In this document: one piece after another, positions 33,301-38,245 of the stretch
Position numbering within the stretch: the stretch's first letter is position 1
Layout of the letters: each line of letters begins with the position of its first letter
DNA from: an uncultured Muribaculaceae bacterium
GTDB lineage: Bacteria > Bacteroidota > Bacteroidia > Bacteroidales > Muribaculaceae
DNA length: 38,245 nucleotides
Assembly: GCA_944320595.1 (NCBI GenBank)
Contig: CALUIB010000024.1
Coordinates: 1-38,245 of the forward strand
Direction: 5' to 3'
Notes under the pieces: generated by a model
What the model saw: only the letters and a program-made list of their open reading frames with translations
The model's database searches: none
Told to the model about the DNA's origin: nothing
Translations under genes and position numbers: made by a program

Positions 33301-35933
33301 TGATTGCCGCCCACTCGTGGAATTTCACTCCGCAAGGTGGCTATGGAATGGTTTACAGCGTGGGAACATATTATGCTTACCCCACCAATCTTTACACAAG
33401 CGTCAATTTCAAGTTGGAAAAGACGCAAGGCATACAGCTCCCCGACCTTGACTTCTATGGTCGCAACTATGCCGGGCGTATAAGGGTGCGCGGTAGCTCC
33501 TCTTACAGGACTTTGGCCAAGGGCGTGGCTCCCATGATGAACGGGGCAATGATGGCTGCCGATGAGGTGGCATCGATCGAGGAGCTGGCCGTTTCCGATT
33601 CGGGCAGCGAATTGCAAGAAGTAGTAGTGGTGACCACCGAAGATAGTCAGGTGCAGCTCGACAATGTGGTGATGCGTGCTGCCGACGTGAGGAACGCCTT
33701 GTGGCGGCCAAGCCTCACTACCGCCGCCGATGGCACGGTGTCGGTTACATTCAATTCGCCGCAGTTCAACACCACGTGGCTGTTCAAGGCCATTGCCTAC
33801 ACGCAAGACTTGCACACGGCATTGATGGTGCGCGAGGTGGTAACCCGCAAGCCCGTCATGGTGAGGGCAGCGTTGCCGCGATTTGTGCGCAATGGCGACC
33901 GAGCCACACTGTCGTCGATGCTCATGAACGCCACCGACTCGGTGCAGCAATGCACGGCCATTGTGGAGCTTTTCGACGTGGCAACGGGTGAAACCATAGT
34001 GTCGCAATCGTTTGCAAGGACGCTTGAAGGTAACGGTTCGACCTCGCTCGACATTGAGTGGGATGTGCCTGCCGAAATTTCCATGGTAGGCTACCGCGTG
34101 AAGGCCGCCACAGCCGAGTTTGGCGACGGCGAGCAACACTTGCTCACCGTGCTGCCGTCGGTGTCGCCGGTGGTGGAGACCGAGCCGTTCTATTTGCTCA
34201 ACAACATGACCTACGAACTCACGCTCGACGGGAGCGACAAGAAAGACCGCGAGCGGCTTGCCGGGCGCATATTGCTGGAATTTTGCAACAATCCCATGTG
34301 GTATTGCGTGACGGCCTTGCCATCGATAATGCAAGACGATTACCTCACGGCCAACGGGCTTGCCCACTCGCTTTATGCGATAGCCGTGGCACAAGGCATT
34401 GCCGCCACCGACCCGGGCATAAAGGAGGCTGTCGATGCATGGCTTGCCGACGAAGGTGACTCGACGCTCGTTTCAAACCTTGCCAAGAACGGCGACTTGA
34501 AAATAGGCACGCTGCTTGCGTCGCCGTGGGTGAGGGAGGCCGACCGCCAGACGTTGCGCATGCAGCAGATAGGTTTGCTGTTCGACTCGGCTGCCGTGGC
34601 CACTGAGACTGCCAAGATAGTCGGCAAGCTGCGCGACTTGCAGATGGCAGACGGCGGATGGACGTGGCTGAAGTATGCTGGCTGTACGACATCGCCATAC
34701 GTCACGCAGCAGGTGTTGCAGCTCATAGGCGAATTGCAGCACCTTGGCTACTTGAAAGACAATATCGACATCAATGCAATGGTGAAGAAGGCTGTGGCAT
34801 ATATCGACCGCCGTGCCGTGGAGGATTACTATCGCTTGAGCAAGAAAGACGACTTGTCGGGGTTCTACGGATACGCCTACGTCCGCGCGTTGTTCCCGGG
34901 CGAGGAGTTTGCAGGCAGTGCTGAAAGCGTATTTAAAGCGGTGATAAAATACATGAAGTGGCACTGGGATGCTGCCACCGGGCTTGGAGACAAAGCATGG
35001 TGTGCAATGACGCTTTACCGCAACGGCGAGAAGAAGACGGCTGGCCGTATAATGGAGTCGGTGCGCCAATATGGCATAGAGGGGCATAACGGCACTTACT
35101 GGGACAACTTCAGTAACGGCAGCGACCGCGGTGCCGGGCGAGTGGCTGTGACGGCGACGCTGTTGCAGGCATTTGGCGAGGTTTGTGCCGACGACACGGA
35201 GTATATCGATGGCATACGTCAATGGATGCTGCTGCAAAAGCAATCGACCGACTGGGGCAATTGCAGCCTTGCCGCCGATGCGGTGTATTCGATACTATCG
35301 ACTGGCAGCGATTGGCTTGGCCGCCAGCCCGAACCGTCGATATTGCTTAACGGCAAGCCTATGGAATATGAATCTGCCGACTTTAACCTTGGGTACTTCC
35401 GCAAGGAGATTTCTCCCGATGGCGACCAGCTTTCGTTGTATATCGACCGCCGTGGCGCAGCTTCACCCGCATGGGGTGCGGTTTATTGCCAGTACAGTGC
35501 AAAGATGGACGGCATAAAGGCCGTTAAGACCGACGATATTTCGGTGGAGAAACAAATATGTAAGCTCGACGGAGGAGAACTCGACCGCAAGGCGGCACTT
35601 GCCGTGGGCGACAAGGTACTCGTGAGGCTTGTGATAAAAAATTCACGCGACTTACAGTTTGTTACGCTCAACGATGAACGTGCGGCCTGCTGCGAACCTG
35701 CCGACCAGCTTTCGGGTTACCGCTACGCCGACGGGGTGGGGTACTACCTTGAAACTAAAGACAGCGCGACGCGCCTGTTCTTTAACTATCTGCCAAAGGG
35801 TACGCACGTCATCACCTACGAAACAGTGGTGACATCGCCCGGCAGCTATAACGTGGGCATAGCCACGGTGCAGAGCCAGTATGCGCCGCAAATCGTGGCA
35901 CACTCGGCCGGAAGTGTCATCGGGGTGAAATAA
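30372..35933 (+). CDS. Alpha-2-macroglobulin-like protein without thioester
   Basis: The 1,853-residue exported protein has a Sec signal peptide (about 1-24), a long N-terminal helical region (to about 310), MG-type domains including MG2 (FHVKSSGGVKAFAVNSINGKPL; then DVFTDLGVYRPGDTVRYSAI near 515-535), the A2M domain (NALWRPSLTTAADGTVSVTF near 1110), an alpha-toroid region with ADGGWTWLKYAGCTTSPYV and a C-terminal receptor-type domain. Bacterial A2Ms trap or inhibit proteases at the cell envelope. The CxEQ thioester motif is not visible: LPSIMQDDYLTANGLAHSLY stands at the equivalent place. An LQEVVVVTTED segment near residue 1080 resembles the plug-domain entry of SusC-type receptors. No pbpC partner is adjacent. 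Confidence 0.9.
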   Translation: MRKLMFNLLVALMLAVIAPLCVGAAGRVPDFDYPKTVMKDADKSLDRALQKGNHADVVKYLVQSTLAEAQISSDNIPGILGKIDSVAAIETDSAAVGLMHYLKAVVYSSHFSNNSYDISQRKPVDGRAADMSEWTQADFIGAVTECLGRSLEYADALWATPVTDYVETDELSAAVYPTLLDMVTYRGIDALNLVASYRWTGIALDAREQADKFKADAMAGLVERHRGDAAPYITAMLKCASADSREVAGKVAKSLYEEYRGNEFCYLALEAYLPTIDDNKQKHSLLNDYIARFPGSPFVADARNGIAQLERKSVNLTYSSAFTSADSITVKVEAGNVCECRVRVYRVPDGVVVNNKLVADRSKLQLVAEATARLQGAVPFADTVEVKMKPLPYGRYIILPDYEGLSADKSIYPQEFRVTDITLFHVKSSGGVKAFAVNSINGKPLKDVYVNMANKYDMAQLGRIAANRTNADGYCLIKKGDSRLRERVAAMRGDDRYGMGMYVSEFNLYEAEPENIDVFTDLGVYRPGDTVRYSAICYRIDRNSRQVTAGLPVEVTMRDQNYEDVATDSLVTDEFGRIAGEFVIPADRLNGLFCLEVNSDEVSGIRHFPVSEYKAPTFFVEFDGEQLSYSRNADVTLTGRAEYFTGVPVAGAKVALTLGYQSWNWWYRFINGNSTHISDYAAETDADGRFSITIPGSVLNDDDLPARVQFSLETAITDDAGETQSATKLFWLGDTRVVELTGGNYTFEVSEGITTLPVTVRSSNPADTALLCNYTLAGRGSLSGSFSSSKPSIDFSSLPSGKYSLKVAIDGDTATKPLETEIVIFRDTDVEPPVDSPLWIPDCRLAVGDDNVASLLLGNSVDDAHIYYVAASKKGVVKESWLEYGKGMHRFTIDVPQAEDEYIDLTFVTVRDKVTYTWNHRFESRMHRDTLRIMPIAFRDNLVPGTPETWTFKLVNQAGQLRRGAMLCDMYDKALDMIAAHSWNFTPQGGYGMVYSVGTYYAYPTNLYTSVNFKLEKTQGIQLPDLDFYGRNYAGRIRVRGSSSYRTLAKGVAPMMNGAMMAADEVASIEELAVSDSGSELQEVVVVTTEDSQVQLDNVVMRAADVRNALWRPSLTTAADGTVSVTFNSPQFNTTWLFKAIAYTQDLHTALMVREVVTRKPVMVRAALPRFVRNGDRATLSSMLMNATDSVQQCTAIVELFDVATGETIVSQSFARTLEGNGSTSLDIEWDVPAEISMVGYRVKAATAEFGDGEQHLLTVLPSVSPVVETEPFYLLNNMTYELTLDGSDKKDRERLAGRILLEFCNNPMWYCVTALPSIMQDDYLTANGLAHSLYAIAVAQGIAATDPGIKEAVDAWLADEGDSTLVSNLAKNGDLKIGTLLASPWVREADRQTLRMQQIGLLFDSAAVATETAKIVGKLRDLQMADGGWTWLKYAGCTTSPYVTQQVLQLIGELQHLGYLKDNIDINAMVKKAVAYIDRRAVEDYYRLSKKDDLSGFYGYAYVRALFPGEEFAGSAESVFKAVIKYMKWHWDAATGLGDKAWCAMTLYRNGEKKTAGRIMESVRQYGIEGHNGTYWDNFSNGSDRGAGRVAVTATLLQAFGEVCADDTEYIDGIRQWMLLQKQSTDWGNCSLAADAVYSILSTGSDWLGRQPEPSILLNGKPMEYESADFNLGYFRKEISPDGDQLSLYIDRRGAASPAWGAVYCQYSAKMDGIKAVKTDDISVEKQICKLDGGELDRKAALAVGDKVLVRLVIKNSRDLQFVTLNDERAACCEPADQLSGYRYADGVGYYLETKDSATRLFFNYLPKGTHVITYETVVTSPGSYNVGIATVQSQYAPQIVAHSAGSVIGVK

Positions 35934-35973
35934 AAAATGAGAGGCGGCATATTGCTGCCGCCCACTCATTTTT
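35933..35973 (+). terminator. Terminator after the macroglobulin-like gene
   Basis: AAAATGAG-A-GGCGGCA and TGCCGCC-CA-CTCATTTTT pair around a TATTGC loop and end in a T-run. It starts at the stop codon. Confidence 0.85.
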
Positions 35974-36026
35974 AGTCCTATTTAGTCCAATTAGCCTGAT
36001 TAGTCCAATTAGTCTAATTGGGCTAA
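35972..36026. repeat. Six tandem nonamers of TTAGTCCAA type
   Basis: Units at 35972, 35982, 35991, 36000, 36009 and 36018 are variants of TTAGTCCAA, with one extra base after the first. The repeats lie between convergent genes. Confidence 0.75.
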
Positions 36027-36033
36027 TTTTTTA
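35999..36033 (+). terminator. Second terminator, formed by the nonamer repeats
   Basis: ATTAGTCCAATTAG (35999-36012) pairs with CTAATTGGGCTAAT (36014-36027), 14 bp with one G-U type mismatch, followed by T6. Repeat units themselves create the stem. Confidence 0.55.
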
Positions 36034-36036
36034 TCA

Positions 36037-37266
36037 TCATATTTCTTCGCCCAAGTCGTCGTATTTCTGGAATAGGAAATCGTTGTATGGGAAACGCTGT
36101 GTGTGTATGAGTTTGGCTTTCTCATATAGCAGCTGTTTCAGTTCGTCGATGTTGGTGCGGTTGCGGGCCGAGATGAACACGCAATTGGCACCTGCGCGAG
36201 CCATCCATGACTCCTTCAACTCTTCGAGCGGAATGTTGCGGCGAGTGCGCGGTGTCAGGTCGTCGGCATCCTTTGGCACGTAGCTGAATGCGTCGATTTT
36301 GTTGAACACGAGTATCATCTCCTTGTTGGCTGCGCCGCACACCTCTTGCAGAGTCTTGTTCACCACGTCGATTTGCTCCTCGAATTGCGGGTGCGAGATG
36401 TCAACCACGTGTACCAGTATGTCGGCATCGCGCACTTCGTCGAGCGTTGTCTTGAACGATTCCACAAGGTGTGTGGGCAGCTTGCGAATGAACCCTACGG
36501 TATCGCTAAGCAGGAACGGCAGGTTGTCGATAATCACCTTGCGGCACGTGGTGTCGAGCGTGGCAAATAGCTTGTTTTCGGCAAACACGTCGCTCTTGCT
36601 CAGCAGGTTCATCAGCGTGGATTTTCCCACGTTGGTATATCCCACCAGGGCTATGCGCGTGAGCTTGCCGCGGTTTTTGCGCTGTATCGTCTTCTGCTTG
36701 TCGAGCGAGCGCAGGCGTTCCTTCAGCAATGATATTTTGTCGAGGATTATGCGGCGGTCGGTCTCGATTTGCGTCTCGCCCGGGCCGCGCATACCAATGC
36801 CGCCTCGCTGGCGTTCAAGGTGAGTCCACATTCTCGTCAGCCGCGGCAGCAGGTATTGGTATTGCGCCAGTTCCACTTGCATCTTGGCGTTGGCCGTCTT
36901 GGCACGTTTTGCGAATATGTCAAGTATCAGGCTGGTGCGGTCGAGTATCTTCACCTTCAGTTCCTTTTCAATGTTGGCCACCTGCTTTGGCGTGAGGTCG
37001 TCGTCGAATATCACGAGCCCTATTTCGTTTTCTTCGACGTACTGGCGTATTTCTTCGAGTTTCCCCTTGCCCACGAACGAGGTGCTGTTTGGCGCGTCCA
37101 TCCGTTGCAGGAATTTCTTCACCGTGGTTGCGCCCGCGGTGTCGGCAAGGAAGTCGAGTTCGTCGAGGTATTCGTTGGCTTTCGCCTCCGATTGCGTGGG
37201 CGTTATTATGCCCACGAGTACAGCCTTCTCGTTCAGGCTGTCGGTTATAACGTGGTCTTCAATCAT
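36037..37266 (-). CDS. hflX: GTPase HflX
   Basis: The 409-residue ribosome-associated GTPase splits stalled ribosomes under stress in characterised species. The N-terminal HflX domain ends in SFVGKGKLEEI; the linker is RGGIGMRGPGETQIETDRR; the GTPase domain has G1 GYTNVGKSTL, G3 SDTVGFIRKLP and G4 FNKIDAF, followed by a late SARNRTNIDELKQLL (G5). Length and order are normal. It reads toward the convergent macroglobulin-like gene and lies after a terminator-like hairpin at 37290, so it is likely a separate unit from the OmpH-like gene. Confidence 0.95.
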   Translation of the reverse strand: MIEDHVITDSLNEKAVLVGIITPTQSEAKANEYLDELDFLADTAGATTVKKFLQRMDAPNSTSFVGKGKLEEIRQYVEENEIGLVIFDDDLTPKQVANIEKELKVKILDRTSLILDIFAKRAKTANAKMQVELAQYQYLLPRLTRMWTHLERQRGGIGMRGPGETQIETDRRIILDKISLLKERLRSLDKQKTIQRKNRGKLTRIALVGYTNVGKSTLMNLLSKSDVFAENKLFATLDTTCRKVIIDNLPFLLSDTVGFIRKLPTHLVESFKTTLDEVRDADILVHVVDISHPQFEEQIDVVNKTLQEVCGAANKEMILVFNKIDAFSYVPKDADDLTPRTRRNIPLEELKESWMARAGANCVFISARNRTNIDELKQLLYEKAKLIHTQRFPYNDFLFQKYDDLGEEI

Positions 37267-37289
37267 ATATTTTTATTGGGGTAAAACAA

Positions 37290-37334
37290 GCGAGTTGCAT
37301 CTCCGGGCATATCAATGCCGAAGCCGCAACTCGC
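37290..37334 (-). terminator. Terminator between the OmpH-like gene and hflX
   Basis: GCGAGTTGC and GCAACTCGC form a 9-bp outer stem with an inner GGCAT-ATCA-ATGCC hairpin. On the minus strand a TTGTTTT follows. Confidence 0.7.
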
Positions 37335-37365
37335 GCTATATTTTTGTAACAATAAATGTGGCTGC

Positions 37366-37965
37366 TTATTTCTTTTCGACCTTGGTGTAACGCTTGTTCA
37401 GCCCGTCAACCACTTCGCGGGTGACATCGTATTTTGCGTCCATATACACGCCCGAAGCCTTGTAAACAATCATGTCGTAGCCTTTTTGCTTGGCGTAGGC
37501 GTTGATGAAGTTTTCCACCGAGTCGTTAAGTTGCATATTGTATTGTTGCATTTCGTTTTGAGCGTCGCGTTGCAACTTTGCCATGTAGTTCTGAGCGTCG
37601 ATTTGCATTTGTTGCAGCTTTGCCTGGTCGGCATTAAAGCTCTCTTGCGTCAGGTAGCCGTTGTTTTGGTACTTGTTTTGTATTTCGTTGCCGAAACGGG
37701 TTATTTCGGCTCCGCGTTTCTGCTGTTCGCTGTCGAGCTGGTTGGAGCGGCGCAACATGGCCTCGTTGATTTCCTTGGCGAGTACATAGTTGGCCATCAG
37801 AGAATCCCCGTCGATGTATCTCACCGTCATTTGCCCACTTGATGAAGTGTCGGCGGGGGAGGCAGAAATTGCGGACGAGCCGCCGTTGCCGTTAGAACAA
37901 GAAGCTGCCAACACCATAGCGGCTGCAGCAAAAGCAAATTTTGCTAAATGCCTATAAAGTTTCAT
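37366..37965 (-). CDS. OmpH/Skp-like protein with a lipoprotein signal
   Basis: The 199-residue protein has a lipobox signal (FAFAAAAMVLAASCSNG, Cys near 23), a Ser/Gly/Asn-rich linker and an OmpH-type domain: VRYIDGDSLMANYVLAKEIN, a long alternating Gln/Lys coiled coil (about 75-150) and a C-terminal strand segment with IVYKASGVYMDAKYDVTREVV. Skp/OmpH is a soluble periplasmic chaperone for outer-membrane proteins; here the cysteine predicts membrane anchoring, which departs from the E. coli form. It follows the 52-residue membrane protein gene by 21 bases and is probably in its operon. Confidence 0.87.
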   Translation of the reverse strand: MKLYRHLAKFAFAAAAMVLAASCSNGNGGSSAISASPADTSSSGQMTVRYIDGDSLMANYVLAKEINEAMLRRSNQLDSEQQKRGAEITRFGNEIQNKYQNNGYLTQESFNADQAKLQQMQIDAQNYMAKLQRDAQNEMQQYNMQLNDSVENFINAYAKQKGYDMIVYKASGVYMDAKYDVTREVVDGLNKRYTKVEKK

Positions 37966-37986
37966 TTCAGTATATTTAAATTTATT

Positions 37987-38145
37987 TTATTCTTCCGAGG
38001 CGCAAGTGATGCCTTTTTTCCTCAAGGCCGGGTTGCCGTGGATGTGCGTGTTGGGGAACTTTCCGCCCTTCACGAAGAACACTCTGATGCCCAGCAGCAG
38101 CACGCTGATGCCCACCAATGCTATTATCACCAAGGCTACTTTCAC
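37987..38145 (-). CDS. Small conserved single-pass membrane protein (52 aa)
   Basis: The protein has one membrane helix at about residues 2-22 (VALVIIALVGISVLLLGIRVFF), then VKGGKFPNTHIHGNPALRKK and a short acidic end. The FPNTHI-GN-ALR-KGI motif recurs in small Bacteroidetes proteins of unknown function, from memory. A GTG start at 38145 is chosen because a full -7 box (TATATTTG, 38175-38168) lies only about 20 bases upstream; the open frame extending to 38202 would run through the promoter. It leads the OmpH-like gene. Confidence 0.7.
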   Translation of the reverse strand: MKVALVIIALVGISVLLLGIRVFFVKGGKFPNTHIHGNPALRKKGITCASEE

Positions 38146-38167
38146 TTGTTGTCGCAGTTTTTGAGTG

Positions 38168-38198
38168 CAAATATACTGCAAGTCGAGCGCAATACAAA
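38168..38198 (-). promoter_or_regulatory. Promoter inside palindromic repeat copy 3
   Basis: Minus strand TTTG (38198-38195), 19 bp, TATATTTG (38175-38168). The -33 box lies in the palindrome arm, the same arrangement as in copy 1. Confidence 0.7.
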
Positions 38199-38245
38199 AC
38201 AAATTGATTTGTTTTTATTGCCGAGGCGCAGCGTGTATTATGGAA
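38176..38245 (+). repeat. Palindromic intergenic repeat, copy 3 (cut by the window edge)
   Basis: TGCAAG-TCGAGCGCA, then a palindrome (CAATA-CAAAACAAAT / ATTTGTTTTTATTG with a one-base bulge), then CCGAGGCGCAGC and TATTATGGAA, which matches the TATTTTATGGAA end of copy 1. It lies upstream of the 52-residue membrane protein. Confidence 0.7.

Noticed and set aside
1-38245. CRISPR array or cas genes
   Set aside because: No regularly spaced direct repeats of 25-40 bases and no Cas-like protein were seen. The only tandem repeats are 9-mers and the 84-bp unit.

Overview
The window comes from a member of the Bacteroidales, plausibly a Muribaculaceae-like gut bacterium. The evidence is the gene content (phoH-purC-menG, lysC-lysA-dapA, a malic enzyme/phosphotransacetylase fusion, a giant alpha-2-macroglobulin-like protein, an OmpH-like lipoprotein) and many upstream sites of the Bacteroidetes promoter type (TTG or TTTG, about 19-23 bp, TAnnTTTG). 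The family-level placement is inference; the order-level placement is firm.

Positions 1 to about 6,800 are the right end of a prophage. From left to right it holds the N-terminal part of a serine recombinase cut by the window edge (-), a four-gene lysis cassette (+: small membrane/holin candidate, 207-aa membrane protein, amidase endolysin, candidate unimolecular spanin), an AT-rich two-gene cassette (-) whose sizes, order and topology resemble lambda rexA-rexB, an orphan RNA polymerase alpha-CTD-like protein behind a strong terminator, a Panacea (DUF4065) antitoxin with a translationally coupled candidate toxin, and a tyrosine integrase lacking the first catalytic arginine. The phage/chromosome junction should lie between the integrase start (6660) and a chromosomal-type palindromic repeat (6817 onward). 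A 59-codon remnant of an ATPase C-terminus separates that repeat from menG.

From 7,125 to about 25,670 the sequence is GC-richer core chromosome: menG-purC-phoH (-), lysC-lysA (+), trxA (-), dapA, a nucleoside phosphorylase and an AspT/YidE-type transporter (+), mltG plus a DUF2007 gene (-), tRNA-Ser(GCU), trmD-adk-hpt-maeB (-), a DUF3298 lipoprotein and an aspartate-type aminotransferase (+).

An AT-rich island at about 25,700-28,430 carries a complete type II restriction-modification pair (C5 methyltransferase and PD-ExK endonuclease) ending in a strong terminator. After it come an ECF sigma factor, a membrane protein placed as an anti-sigma factor and a CpxP/Spy-like periplasmic protein, which look like one envelope-stress operon. 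Next is a 1,853-residue alpha-2-macroglobulin-like protein, then hflX, an OmpH-like lipoprotein and a tiny membrane protein on the minus strand.

A hairpin repeat family recurs at 6817, 18391 and 38176. Each copy is in the same orientation and just upstream of a minus-strand gene, and two copies contain a well-spaced promoter. Of the accessory modules, the RexAB-like cassette is the best candidate for an undescribed system in this order; the Panacea pair and the orphan alpha-CTD protein follow.
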